64,000 nt of DNA from Hysterium pulicare CBS 123377 (GCA_000467715.1 AJFK01000028.1:62001-126000), one strand, 5' to 3'; positions 21,801-33,517 are shown, numbered from the stretch's first letter. Notes: a model not told the origin generated them from the sequence alone. Made by a program: numbers and translations.

Positions 21801-22426
21801 TTTCTGGCTCCTATCTTCAGTTTAAGCTGGCTTAGGTAGGATGGCTTCTACTAAGTCTTATAGAATTGCCAGTGACATAAGCGTCAGATGTACTTGATCA
21901 AATACTGCTACTATGTGCAGGCGGTAAATGCTGAACCAAGAAACTTGATAGTTCTCGATTGCTGGGGTTATCTGCCGCCACGTTCGGGGGCAAATACCAC
22001 CGATATTGTAGGGCAGTGTTGGTCCTGTTGACATTAATATATGCAGCATGTATCAACCTATACGTAAGGTACATCGTCCTTGGCCGCGAGGTCGGCGCAC
22101 CCTACTATCTCGCGGTATCCTGCCTTGTGGCTCGAGGCATTTCTCTCCATATCCTGTAGCAAGACCTCGCAATTACCCCATGTGTGTGATACGATCGCGT
22201 ACGTTGGAATATTGTCGCCTTCAAAACTTTAAAGTCAAGAGTTTTGGAGTCAAGAAGCCGTATGACGGGGGAAGGAAGTTCAAGTGGTTGACAGCAGATG
22301 TGGCTCCAGGTAGCCTAGATAAGTTAATTACTAGGAACCATAGTCGGCTTCCTCGTGAGAAGGGTTGCTTTGGTGCTATTCTTGCGCGGTATCGTGATAG
22401 ATCGTGCAGAGGTAGCGGCGGTACGT
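21801..22426. other. unassigned stretch after the dihydroorotase remnant
   Basis: The plus-strand frame 22048-22431 (127 codons) contains a plausible segment (FKWLTADVAPGSLDKLITRN), but the whole is not recognisable and its first half looks random. It may be another gene fragment. I do not call a gene. Confidence 0.35.
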
Positions 22427-22520
22427 TGTAAGCAGACTATAGGGGGAACGCAGTGAAGTGAATTGCTTCAATTTTGACTCAGGCCTAGTTCTCATTCTCG
22501 TCACACAACTATTTAGGTAG
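22427..22520. repeat. diverged direct repeat, copy A
   Basis: This copy begins with TGTAAGCAGAC and contains a GACTC...GGCCT.GTT.T..TTCTCG core. The same order of motifs recurs at about 23822-23920 in the same orientation. The two copies flank the secreted-protein gene. By eye they share well under 80 percent identity. Confidence 0.5.
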
Positions 22521-22664
22521 TTCAGAATGCACTCCCAGATTGTTGGTGATAGCAGACCTGGCAGTTAATATCAGTGATTTGAATCATAGATGGCGTTGAT
22601 CGTTTATGAACAGGATAAAATTTAATGCCTAAAAGGGTGAATCGCAGCAGCTTAAGTAGGACTC

Positions 22665-23546
22665 TTATGGAAAGATAGTCGATAAAACGTCACCATACTG
22701 CTTGTACGACAGTCCCATCTTCTCAATATCGAAATCGTTCCAATACCCTCCCCCGGCAAGCGCGTTTTGCTGATTCCATCCGGCAAACCTAGACCGCGCT
22801 TGCGCAGCCGTCGTGCCCTGAGACGGCTTCGAGTCGTTGGTAACCCACACAAGGGGCACGACCTTCATCCCGAGCGTTTTCTGCCAGCTTGCAGGGTCAT
22901 TGCCTGCGCCGCCGTCGTAGCACTGCAGGTACACCCTGTCTAAGAGCAGGTCTGGTTCCTTAAGGCCCGTATTGAGCTGCGACTCGACGGTGGCCCAGAA
23001 GCGCGTGTTGGTATATGGCGCAATGGTATACTTATACCCGACTCCCCCAAGCATTTTCGCAAAAGCAACGGTGCTCGCGACGTCGTATATGGATTCGTCG
23101 TCGCTGTTGACGGCATCGAGGCTCCACGCTGTCTTCAGGGCTGCGAAGTTGCGGTACAGCGGTGTCTCAGGGCCGGGCCCTGGTTTGGCCATCAGCGAGC
23201 GGACGTTCTGGGCATTCATCGAGATTTCGAGCCTGTTGACGCCTGTGTCGTTGCCTGTCTTGAACGAGCGGATCTTATCGGCAAGCGCGTCGCCGCCGAC
23301 ATAGGTACCGTTGGATGCTACAAGGACGTCCTTGCTTCCCGGCGTGTTAGAGTAGTATTTGATATCGCCGTTGTCAAGGACGCCGACGCCAAACATGATG
23401 AGGCTGTTGAAGCCAGACGTCTTCAGGGCTGTGGTATTTGATTTCATCACGTCCTTGAATAGGAATATGCTCCTGATGCTCGCAGTGGAAACATATCCAA
23501 GAAGGAGCTGAAACAGTAGAGCTCTTGCCAATGCGTGAGACTTCAT
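22665..23546 (-). CDS. secreted protein, GH18-like barrel family
   Basis: A single exon of 293 codons is read from the ATG at 23546; the frame extends upstream to 23639 but those residues look untranslated. Residues 1-23 (MKSHALARALLFQLLLGYVSTAS) form a clear signal peptide. The mature part begins SIRSIFLFKDVMKS and contains GFNSLIMFGVGVLDNGDIKYY, NRLEISMN, DAVNSDDESIYD, LDRVYLQCYDGG, VVPLVWVTND and GGGYWNDFDIEK. This order of strands matches a family I recall from fungi and actinobacteria, often annotated as coagulation factor 5/8 type or GH18-related. The canonical GH18 DxxDxDxE motif is not visible, so activity is uncertain; a lectin or glycan-binding role is an alternative. GC content is higher than in its surroundings. 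A diverged direct repeat flanks it. Confidence 0.8.
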   Translation of the reverse strand: MKSHALARALLFQLLLGYVSTASIRSIFLFKDVMKSNTTALKTSGFNSLIMFGVGVLDNGDIKYYSNTPGSKDVLVASNGTYVGGDALADKIRSFKTGNDTGVNRLEISMNAQNVRSLMAKPGPGPETPLYRNFAALKTAWSLDAVNSDDESIYDVASTVAFAKMLGGVGYKYTIAPYTNTRFWATVESQLNTGLKEPDLLLDRVYLQCYDGGAGNDPASWQKTLGMKVVPLVWVTNDSKPSQGTTAAQARSRFAGWNQQNALAGGGYWNDFDIEKMGLSYKQYGDVLSTIFP

Positions 23547-24514
23547 CCCTTTGAGCAAGACCAATATTCCTCGGCGATTAGAATTCAGGAAATTTCGAGA
23601 GTGATGAGAAACATGTCGGTTTAGCTTCCTTGCGAGCACTGAGGTTAAAGAATAATCTCAAGCTAGGCTGCTAAACTCTCGAGACTGGGGAAGGCAATGC
23701 CAGCAATCTATTTTCTTGCTCCTCGGCAACATCGCTTGGAAAAGAGGTGGGGCGAATTTCTCTATAACGTCCTGAATACTGGGAATCTTTATGCCTTTCT
23801 ACATTTTGCCGTCGGTTAAAGTGTAAGCAGACCATGGGAATATGGTGAAGTATATTGATATAGATACTTTAACTTAGACTCGGCCTCGTTGTCCTTCTCG
23901 GCAATGCATTTAGATTAGACTGCACCACCACGCTAAGTGTGTTTGTGAGCCTTCTATCGCTTGTAGCAAGGAATATACATACTATAATACCATCGAGAAA
24001 TATGAAAAGGAGAGACCATATCGGTAGCGGCCCTACTTGGAGTCTAGTGCACGCAGACTTACATTGATCAAGTCCACATGGATTTGTTAAGTGAAGTATT
24101 TAGGGATTCATACCTACCTGATAGTAACTGAAAACTTGGGCTTCTATTCCTAAGAACGCCTCAAAGTGCCATACCTCACCCGTAATAACACAATAATGGA
24201 AGGAAAGCCCAGTTCATGCGGAGCCTTACCACGGTAATGAACTCCTGTCACTGCCTGCATGCCATGGCTGCCCTGGAATCATACCGCGCGGTGCATCGAC
24301 TGCAATTGCGCCGGTATTCGAAATGCTTTTCTCCTGCTCCCGGTTCCGCTCCTTAATTCGCTTGCTAGTGCGCTGCCTGTTCTTCTCCTTATTCTGCCCC
24401 CTATCCTGCCCGCTAATTCGCTCGGTAACCTGCTCCCTATTCTTCCCCTGGTTCTTTTCCTAACATGAAAGTTATATATCAGCAGCACGAAATCGCAAGT
24501 GAGACTGGAGGGGA
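23547..24514. other. gene-free region with direct repeat B and C/T-rich tract
   Basis: It holds the promoter side of the secreted-protein gene and the second copy of the diverged direct repeat (about 23822-23920). A strongly strand-biased, C- and T-rich tract lies at about 24310-24470 and encodes a charged Gln/Glu/Lys/Arg/Asn-rich frame on the minus strand (see findings). No gene is called. Confidence 0.45.
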
Positions 24515-25997
24515 TCATTCTGAGACCTCTCCATGATTCACCGTCTTTTTCGAAGCGTTGACGAGAGCCCTTGCGGGGCGGAAAATCTGGAGCTGGTTAT
24601 CTTCGGCTGCGGCCAATATGACCCAGGGGTCGTTCCTGTTCCAGTCGAAATCGCAAATGCGGTTTGTGAAGCCACCGTGCATAAAGAGTCTGGGAAAAAG
24701 CTATCAGTGGTATGTTCGAAATGAAATGTTGCACAATTGCTGCAGTGTACTCACAATTCAGGGGGACCATCTTCAGCCTCCTCTTCCGTCTGCTCGTCGC
24801 CGATCTTACTTGCGTCCCACATGCAAATGCGACGATCGTAGCTGGAACTAGCGAGGATAGCGGCCTCATCAGGATGCCACTCTAGGCTTACAACAGGGTC
24901 GCGATGTCCTTCGTAAGCATGAATCTTATTACTGAAATTTCGGAGATCCCAAAGCGCGATCGTTCGGTCCGCGGATCCAGTAGCGAGAATAGATTCAAAT
25001 TCAGGATGGAAAGCTAGACAGTTGACCGCATCGCCATGCGCGTCCTTCTTGTATAGCGCTGTGTTGTGATCGGGCATTCGGGTATCAATAACTTGCCAGG
25101 TCAAGTCGTCGGACACTGTTCCGATCCAGTGTTGGTGAACTGGATGATGTTGTACGTCGTTTACAATGGCGCTATGATGCGTATATGTATGTGTAGGTTG
25201 GATCGTCCTGTTGGCCTTCGAAAATCCAGCCTTTGTATCCCATACCCTGACAGTGGTATCTTCGTTTCCTGTCGCTATCTGACCTTCAACATGCGGGCTC
25301 CAGCTCAAGCCAAACCCCTCTCTCTGGTGCCCTACGAGTTCCATCTCAAATTGGATTGTGCCATCTGACTTAGGATAACTGGAATGTTTCGAGCGGTCGA
25401 AGATCAGAACTCTTCCATCGACACACAGTGAAGCTATTATGTCAGGGTTCTGTGGTTGATACCGCGCCTTGTTGACCTCCCCGGGATGATTAATTTTTTG
25501 AACAACATTGAATTGGAAAGGCTTCTTGGCATTTCCATGGCCCCCGATCTCACCACGCTGTTCATCATATTCCGCAGGATCCGGCACTACGAGGTCTGGT
25601 ATTTCGACGTGGGCGATTTGGAGATAGTTTTGGGCTTGACCGGAGGTATGAGTGCCGAGGATTATACGATGTGTGCTCATATTCGTGCCTTCTACCGGTC
25701 GCTTGTCCGGCAGCCATTGCGTCGTCAGGGTTGGCCATTCGAGCGCTCGTCTTCAGAGCGTTAGTAAAATAAGATGCGACTTAGGGGGAGCATTACCCGT
25801 AGAGTAGATCGTAGAGAAACACCGAGTTTTTCTTCCATATCTTGTACTCCTCGTTCACAATCTTAGCCTCGACACCTTCCTCCTCAGCTTCCTGCCGAGG
25901 ATCCAGGTGATCTGTGTTGCATTAGCTGAGTATTCGTTGGGTCGCATATTGACGATTTTGTCGGATGTAAAGACATACCACTCATAGTTTCGTCCAT
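24515..25997 (-). CDS. HAT2: histone acetyltransferase subunit 2 / RbAp48-type WD40 protein
   Basis: This histone-binding WD40 propeller partners HAT1 in acetylating newly made histone H4, and related RbAp46/48 proteins serve CAF-1 and deacetylase complexes. Four exons on the minus strand (25997-25979, 25911-25797, 25750-24755, 24689-24515) give 434 residues, the normal family length. The first exon is only 19 nt (MDETMS plus one base). The N-terminal H4-binding helix region NEEYKIWKKNSVFLYDLL and the signature ALEWPTLTTQWLPD are present. Seven blades follow, with good WD repeats such as VRVWDTK, IALWDLRNF and ICMWDAS, and the acidic loop EEEAEDGPPELLF. It ends NHGEVSE. All introns have GT...AG ends and are 46-67 nt. 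It diverges from XRN1 with 382 bp between the start codons. Confidence 0.95.
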
Positions 25998-26379
25998 ATT
26001 GATGCAGACTAGACTGTGTATAGTTGGGGAATGGAGAGGGTGTGAATTCCGACGTTGGCAGTGGAACGCGACTTGTAGAGCTCTTAACGCGAGGCGCTTC
26101 GCTCACACGTAAAGCTAGCGTGTCTTGGCAGCAGCAGCATCTATAACCGCAGCCGCACATTGTCGTTGGAGCTCTTTGAAGACCACAGAGTCAAGAATCA
26201 ACCCCAACTATTCTTCCCCCCGTTTCTGCTCAGCAGCGCCTTGTGCGCTCTTTCTTTCCCTCATCTCCTCTTTCTCTTTACTCCTCCCAGATTGAGACAC
26301 TTTCCGGCGTCACCTCTGCCGTGCTTGTCGGACCGACGTAGGAAGCTCTATCAAGAACAAATCATCTTCAACCGCAATC
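25998..26379. promoter_or_regulatory. shared divergent promoter of HAT2 and XRN1
   Basis: These 382 bp separate the two start codons. The half next to XRN1 (about 26190-26330) is rich in C and T on the plus strand, a common feature upstream of highly expressed fungal genes. No specific factor site was recognised. Confidence 0.5.
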
Positions 26380-29300
26380 ATGGGTGTTCCTAAATTCTTC
26401 AGATGGATGTCTGAACGATACCCAGCTATTTCTCAGCTCATTGCAGAGAACCGAATCCCGGAATTCGATTGCCTTTATGTAATTCCTACCCCCCATCTTC
26501 CGTACGCGAGAGATGTACTTACTCTGATAGCTTGACATGAATGGCATTATTCATAATTGCACCCACAATGATTCCGATTCGCCTACCTTTCGTTTGACTG
26601 AAGATAAGATGTTTATCGCTATCTTCAACTATATTGAGCACCTTTTTGGAAAGATCAAGCCGAAGAAGCTCTTCTTCATGGCCATCGACGGTGTCGCTCC
26701 ACGAGCGAAAATGAATCAGCAACGCGCGCGAAGATTTCGATCTGCCTTGGATGCTGAACAAGCGCGAGAGAAGGCGATCCGAGAGGGTGTGGAGATGCCA
26801 AAGGAGGACCCGTTCGACAGTAACTGCATCACTCCTGGGACCGAATTCATGGCCAAATTGACTCAGCAACTCAAATACTTCATCAACAAGAAGGTATCGG
26901 AGGACTTAGACTGGCAGGACGTGGAAATCGTACTGTCCGGACACGAAGTGCCTGGAGAAGGAGAGCACAAGATCATGGAGTATATTCGACAGGCAAAAGC
27001 TCAGCCTGAGTATGACATGAATCGCCGACACTGTCTTTACGGCTTAGATGCCGATCTTGTTATGCTTGGTCTACTTAGCCACGACCCTCATTTCTGTCTG
27101 TTACGTGAAGAAGTCACGTTTGGTAGACAGAGTCAGAAGAAGTCCAGGGAATTGGAACACCAAAACTTCTACCTCATGCACCTCTGCATGGTGCGCGAAT
27201 ACTTGGAATTGGAATTTCAAGAATTGAAGGAGCCAGGAGCTCTCTCGTTTCCATTCGACATGGAACGAGTGATTGACGATTTCATTCTCATGGCGTTCTT
27301 CGTTGGAAACGATTTTCTTCCTAATCTACCGCATTTGCATATCAACGAGGGTGCTTTAGCTCTGATGTTTGGCGTTTACAAGAGCGTGTTGCCGAAAGCT
27401 GGAGGCTACATTAATGAGGGCGGCGTTATTGATTTGGAGAGGCTGGAACTTCTCCTTGATGAGTTGTCTCACGTTGAGTATCGCTTTTTTGAATCCGAGA
27501 ACGCAGATGCTAGCTGGTTCAAAGGCAAACGAATGGAGAAGACGAAGAAGAGAGGGACTCCGGTGATTTCCTCAGAGCAAAGGGACATCTTCAAGAAAGT
27601 TAAGGAGTACGTTGTGAAAACCCTTGGGAAACCGAACGCAGATCCGTATGATCTTCCGAAAACCCTCCCCGCTCGAGACCGGAAGTTCGTAGAAGAACTT
27701 GCCGATAGCCTTCGGCTACAATGGAAAACCATCTCAGATGACGAAGGCGAGCGACATATGCGACTATCGATTCCACCGAAACTCGGAATGGACGAAGATG
27801 AAGAGGAAAGCGATGACGAAGAAGCAAAGAAAGCGATTGCTAGAGTACTTCAAAAGTATGAGAACGCCAAGGTGGTCGATGTATCTCCTGCAGAGGCACA
27901 GGTAGCTATGGACAAGAAGTACGAAGAAAAGTTCCAAGCCTGGAAAAGTCAGCACTACGAAACAAAATTTGGATGGGGTCTCGACAATGAGGAGGAGATG
28001 AGAAAACTAACCGAGAACTACGTGCAAGGCCTCCAATGGGTGCTTTACTACTATTACCGTGGCGTTGCCTCGTGGCCATGGTTTTATGGTTATCACTATT
28101 CGCCGATGATCTCAGGTAAGATATTTTCCGCACGATTAGAGGAATCGTCTGACAATTGCTTAGATGTCAAGAAGGGCCTCAAGGCTGACATGAACTTCAA
28201 GCTCGGTCAGCCCTTCCGACCCTATCAGCAACTGATGGGTGTGCTTCCCGATCGCAGTAAGAAGATTGTGCCGGTAGCGTACCACGATCTTATGACGAAT
28301 CCTGAATCTCCTATCATTGACTTCTATCCGCGAGACTTCGAACTCGACATGAATGGAAAGAAAATGGAATGGGAGGCTGTCGTCAAGATCCCTTTCATTG
28401 AAGAAAAGAGGCTTTTGGGTGCAATGGGGACTAAGGAGCACCTTCTCACCGACGAAGAACGCGTGAGGAATGATTTTGGAGTCTCATTAAAATTCACGTA
28501 TCAGAAGGACCTGGATTACATCTATCCGTCCTCTATGCCTGGGATTTTCCCGGATCTCCCACATTGCCGTTGCGTTGAGAATATATTCGAGCTCCCAACG
28601 ATGGAAGGGCTAGAAGTATACGTTGGTCTCGTGGATGGAGTCAAGCTTGGTGCAGCGGCTCTGGCTGGCTTCCCAAGCTTGAAAGTCTTGCCGTTTGCCG
28701 CCCAGCTCGGGTTTCATGGTGTCAGCGTCTTTCAACAAGAGAGTCGAAATGAGAGCATGGTCGTCACTCTTTTGGAATCCGAAGCGCGTGGGTCGCTTGC
28801 CGCTGCGAAAGAAAAACTCGGAAAGGCCATTCACGTGGGATTCCCATACTTACAAGAGGCAAAGGTAGTCAAGGTGTCTGATGAGCTGTTTGATTACAAA
28901 CTGCCAGATCAAGGCCCGCAAGTGCCAGTAGCGATTCCACACGGACCCCAGGAGATTTCGAATTTCAAGAAGCGTGCCGACAGAATCGAGAGCGCGTATA
29001 GTAAGCGGCTTGGTATGATCGTTGGTCCGGTTGAGGCTCTTGTGCATGTAGAAATGCTCAAAGGGCTCAGGAAAACCGAAGATGGAGCAACCGTCAAAGA
29101 GTATGCTGAGATTCCTGGAATGGAGCCTGAGTATGCCACTCAGACGATTGTCGACGACGTCATCAGCGCAGACCAACGATTCCTAGAGAGAGCAGCGCTT
29201 CCTATGGCCGACGAGTTCCCTGAAGGCTCAAGGGCATTCTTCTTGGGCGATTATGCTTACGGTCGACCGCTAGAAATTGTGTCTCATTCAGGCGAGAAGG

Positions 29301-30784
29301 CCACGGTATGGGTCCTGACATCCGCAGGTCGAGAGCCTGAATTCGGACGTGACATTGCTCAAAAAGCTGAGCAAGTAACCCCATATACTCCATCCTATGC
29401 GGTCGCACGAATGCTCAATTTGCACCCTCTAGTACTCAGCAAGCTTACCTCTTCCTTCTCCGTAATGTCAAGCGGCTTACGGCTGAATCTTGGACTGAAT
29501 CTTAAGTTTGAAGCGAAGAAGCTTAAAGTACTGGGCTATTCGAGAAAAAACAATTCCGGCTGGGAATATAGCCAAAAGGCCATCGACTTACTCTCACAGT
29601 ATATGATCAAGTTTCCAGAGTTTATTGCTGGAGTCATCAAGAATCCTAAGGGGGACATGTTCCATGATACGGACTTCTACCCTGAAGATATCGCTAAAGA
29701 GAAAATGAAGGAAATTGGTGCCTGGCTGAAATCAATCGAATCGAAGAATTTTGAAAAGGTGCCTCTAGAGGCGCAGCAGCTTGATTCAGATGCGGTGAAG
29801 CTCATTGAGCAAGCCGCAGACCAAGCTTTAACGCATGGCCCGCCTGTGGAACCTAAGAAGCTGAAGGGTGTCCCACGCAACGCTCTCTTGAAACCTTCTG
29901 ATGCCGAACAGCGTGTTGGTGCACAGAGGTTTAGCTTGGGCGATAGGATTGTCTATGTGCAAGATTCTGGTAGGGTTCCTATCGGCCAGCGTGGCACCGT
30001 TGTTGGCTTGACCCGTACATCAAGAACCCTCCTCTTGGATGTCGTATTTGATACTACTTTCATGAGTGGAACATCTCTTGGGGAGCGCTGTTCTCCGTTC
30101 AGAGGTTCTACCGTACCCATCACCTCTGTTCTTAACCTCACCGACAAGCAGGTGATTACTTGGAGCACTGCGGCAGCCGCAAATCGTCCGACACCAGCTG
30201 CCCAACCTCTAACCGTCCAGCGTGGCTATGGAGCTCCCGTTGGCCCCGGTGTAGCTGGACAACTTGTTCCTGCAACTATCCCACCCCCCTTGAGGGGCTC
30301 TTACAGAGGAGCTATGGGAGGAAACACGAATGGCACTCAGCGTGGGCGTGGCGGTGGCACCGCAGTCAGAGGAGGCGGCAACATTCAGAATGGTGCTCTA
30401 CAAGAATTGCCCATTTATAATGGAAATCCACGTGGCCGAGGTGGCTTTGCTCCGCGTGGGCAAGTAGCTCTAAGAGGACAAACAGATGGGTTTGCACCTC
30501 GCGGCAATGCGAACAACGGGTTTGTGCCCAGAGGCAGGGGGGGCTTCAAGGCTAATAGGGGTGGTTTCACTGTCGTCGATAACACGGATCCAGCCGCCGG
30601 CGTCGTCGAAAACAACCCTAACTTCCAGCCACGATCTTACTCCAATGTTCCGCCTCCAGCTAACCTCGACGCCCCAAGGGGTAGGGGGCGAGGCCGGGGC
30701 CGTGGCCGTGGTGAGTTCCGGGGTCGGGGAAATCATAGAGGAGCAAGTGGCGTTCCAGCTGAAGCTCAGGCCCAGGCTCAGTGA
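26380..30784 (+). CDS. XRN1: 5'-3' exoribonuclease 1
   Basis: This is the main cytoplasmic exonuclease that degrades decapped mRNA from the 5' end. Three exons (26380-26478, 26531-28115, 28164-30784) give 1434 residues. The second intron is 48 nt and in frame; it is removed because the product ISDVKKGLKADM matches the family. The N-terminus MGVPKFFRWMSERYP and the magnesium-binding nuclease motifs are intact: LDMNGIIHNC, GEGEHKIMEYIR, YGLDADLVMLGL and DFILMAFFVGNDFLPNLP. The SH3-like and D1-D3 regions follow. The last 160 residues form an RG/RGG-rich tail (RGRGGFAPRG, RGRGRGRGRGEFRGRG) typical of filamentous fungi and expected to bind RNA or be methylated. Confidence 0.97.
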
Positions 30785-31256
30785 ATGTGGATGAGCTAGT
30801 GTACTTTTTGTATTGATATGTATGGCTTCGTTACATACTTTAGTGGTCCAAGTCAATCATGACTTTCATTGCTTACTATGTATAACGAGCTCGGTTGAGA
30901 AGGATTTGGTGGTCCTGTAGAAGTATTACTAAGGCGGAGGGCTCGATGATACTCAACTTGATCCTCGAATGCTTTGGAGATGGGTAGGATGATACTCAAT
31001 AGTGATAAAGGTAGATAAATGAATAAGAGCAGTCAAGCTCTAGATCATCACCGAACTTGACTTACGGCGCCTTGCCAAAGACTTGAAGTTGTTGCCACAG
31101 AAATGGCCGAAAGGAAGCACATGCCAAGACTCGATTCGCGCGGGAGAGAGCTCCGTAGGGCTGAACTCTCCAGAAACGTGTTAGGATTATCAACCTCCAC
31201 CGAGCGTGGAGATTCAGAACAACAACCTCGCTCTTTTCATAAGTGTACCTTTCAAA
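30785..31256. other. intergenic, XRN1 3' region and SPC3 promoter
   Basis: No gene was seen. A short frame at 31103-31441 is a shadow of the SPC3 leader and first exon. Confidence 0.5.
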
Positions 31257-32117
31257 ATGCACTCCACGCTTGTGCGAATACAGAATGTCTTCGGTTTCTT
31301 TACAACGGTAGCTTTTTCTGTTGCAGCCGTCATTGCGCTTTCGGTGATCATTTCTCCGCAAGAACCATCTGGCAGTGTCAAGCTACGGAATGTTCAGGTG
31401 TAAGAGATACAAATCTAGGAGTCGAAAGACAGCAATGCTAACGTTAAGGTTTTAGCGTGAGAGGACGACCGCACTACTACAGCTACAAGAAAGAAGAATA
31501 CGCACACATCAAGTTTGATCTTGACACAGGTACATACATCGGCACCTCCGCACCTCAAAAGTTTAGGTCATGTTCTTCAGAGCTTTTACTGATTGAATAT
31601 AGATCTCACCAGTCTCTTCAACTGGAACACCAAGCAAGTCTTCCTCTACCTCACAGCAACCTACCCCTCAACCAAATCCTCCGAACCCGCCTCTCAAGCC
31701 ATAATCTGGGACGCCATCCTCCCCTCTACCTCCGCCCCCTGGCATCAAAACCACTACATCCACCCAGACCCACGCAACAAATCCAAGCCCCCAAAATCAA
31801 AATTGAAACCGAAATCCACAAAATCCTCCCCTTACCCGGCCGGCGAACTCCACCTCCAGAACCAACGCCCCAAATACCAGATCACGGACATCACTGGAAA
31901 GTTGCAGAATAAGACGGATGCAGTGCTCGAGCTGGCGTGGAATGTGCAGCCGTGGGTGGGCGCGTTGACGTGGACGAATAAGAAGGATTTTGGAGCTTGG
32001 AAGGCGCTTAAGGGGGGGAAGAGTGAAGCATTCAAATTTCCAGAGATTAAGACGAAGAAGGAAGGGGATTTAGGGACGGAGAAAGGCGGGGAGGGGAATA
32101 GGGGGAAACCCGCTTAG
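31257..32117 (+). CDS. SPC3: signal peptidase complex subunit 3
   Basis: This essential subunit of the ER signal peptidase supports the catalytic subunit SEC11. Three exons (31257-31399, 31456-31529, 31603-32117) give 243 residues in consistent phase, with introns of 56 and 73 nt. The N-terminus MHSTLVRIQNVFGFFTTVAF runs into a single membrane anchor (about residues 12-34), giving type II topology with the rest in the ER lumen. Landmarks of the family follow: NVQVVRGRPHYYS, FDLDTDLTSLFNWNTKQVFLYL, SQAIIWDAIL, QNQRPKYQITDITG and VLELAWNVQPWVGALTW. The C-terminal 30 residues are a Lys/Gly/Glu-rich tail of the kind seen in filamentous fungi. It converges with the YIH1 gene. Confidence 0.94.
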
Positions 32118-32644
32118 GGGGGTAGGAAGGGGTTTGGAGACGGAGTGGGAAGTGAAATGTGGAAAGATCATATATCGAATGGCATTTGTAACCGTCTACT
32201 ATCTCTCAGCAGCTTCAATCACTTGGGTGACCCAGGTCACACTGCTGGACCATTCGCGAACCACGATAGGCATACCAGAACGTCTTTTCCCGGCATTTTT
32301 TCCGATGACATGGGCAATATTATTTCAAATACAAAAGTCGAAGGTATTGGTGGGGAAGAAGCTTTTGACGCTTTCCACTTCTCTGGAGCAACCCGCTTTA
32401 TAGGGTTATAAATTCAATTTGCTTATAGCAGTAAACTCAGGTCTATGTCAGGGTAGGTCATTGTAGAAACCGTGGTCTCGAATCTGCTTATACAGAAAAT
32501 GTACTGTTAGTGGGCATTTGATAGCTAAATGTTGAGGGGCCTTGCTCTTGGTGGAGAGAGACTGTCAACTATTTTCTATCCAAATATCAATATGTCAAAG
32601 GATAGATTTTTATCTAACTATTGACAAAATTGCGAAAATCTCCC
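32118..32644. other. convergent intergenic region
   Basis: This gap holds the two 3' ends of SPC3 and YIH1. AT-rich stretches at 32520-32640 probably carry polyadenylation signals. No gene was seen. Confidence 0.5.
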
Positions 32645-33517
32645 CTAACTACCTCTTCCCTTCTTCTTCCCCTCATCTCCCTCCTTCCCCCAACCCCCCA
32701 AAACCAACGCCTCCCTCGCTGCATTATTGATAATCCTAAACCGATCCGGTCCAAGCAGCACACCTCCATACCACCTCGTCACCACAACCATAACACCCCA
32801 CACATCCATCAATTGCATTAGATGCAAGATCCTGCCTCCGGCCGCCGTCTCCCCGTCGTCGTCGCAGTCCTGGTAGGTAGTGTCGTTGGCGCCTCGTATC
32901 CGCCAAGCCGTGATATTGTGGGTTGCTTTTGCGGCTTTCTTGTCTGTGTGAAGGAGGTGGCGGAGGAAGAGTTTGGCTTGCGTTGGGGAAGTGACGGGGG
33001 TGCAGCGGGCGAGGAAGATTGATTTCTTTTCTGTTAGTGCTGGGGCCATGGTCCATGGTGGAGGTTGCATTGAGCTTAATTCTTCTAAGTCTGGATCGAG
33101 GTCGTTTTGTGAATTGCTGGTGGGATGCTGTATAGTTTTCCCTTCTAAGCCCTCCTCGGATTCATGGTTTAGCTCTCCGGCTTTCTCTAACGCTTCCCGT
33201 ACTTCCTCTAGTAGATCAAATATACAAGCTTCTCCGGGCTTGTAGACCTGCGCTAGAACCCTTCGGATGACATCTACGACGTGTGTCCCGACTCCTTTCT
33301 GTATATCTTCTCCAACGGTTTGTGTACCTAGGATGGATGGCGGGGCATCTGGGTAGTCGTGAGGAAATTCGATGCGGAGAGCGATTGAGAGAGACGGAAG
33401 TCGGAGACTGAAAATACTGGCATCGTCGGAGATGGATGTGAGCGTGCCTTCATCGTATATGGAATTGATGGAGGTGATTTCGTCGTTGAGGGCATCGTTG
33501 GTGGAAACGGTGGTCAT
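32645..33517 (-). CDS. YIH1: YIH1/IMPACT family protein (RWD + IMPACT domain)
   Basis: YIH1 binds GCN1 and so limits activation of the eIF2 kinase GCN2 under amino-acid shortage. A single exon of 290 residues starts MTTVSTNDALNDEITSINSI. An RWD domain covers about 5-115 (LRIEFPHDYPDAPPSIL is its core). An acidic linker follows, then the ancient IMPACT/UPF0029 fold at about 165-275, with SIFLARCTPVTSPTQAKLFL, NITAWRI, DCDDDGETAAGGRILHLM and VMVVVTRWYGGVLLGPDRF. The C-terminus is a short Gly/Lys-rich tail. Length and domain order match yeast YIH1 (258 residues), with a longer linker. A bacterial-style YigZ protein is excluded by the RWD domain. Confidence 0.95.
   Translation of the reverse strand: MTTVSTNDALNDEITSINSIYDEGTLTSISDDASIFSLRLPSLSIALRIEFPHDYPDAPPSILGTQTVGEDIQKGVGTHVVDVIRRVLAQVYKPGEACIFDLLEEVREALEKAGELNHESEEGLEGKTIQHPTSNSQNDLDPDLEELSSMQPPPWTMAPALTEKKSIFLARCTPVTSPTQAKLFLRHLLHTDKKAAKATHNITAWRIRGANDTTYQDCDDDGETAAGGRILHLMQLMDVWGVMVVVTRWYGGVLLGPDRFRIINNAAREALVLGGWGKEGDEGKKKGRGS

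Noticed and set aside
28116-28163. 16 extra residues in XRN1 read through an open 48-nt stretch
   Set aside because: Proper GT...TAG ends, and the spliced product ISDVKKGLKADM matches the family; it is an intron.
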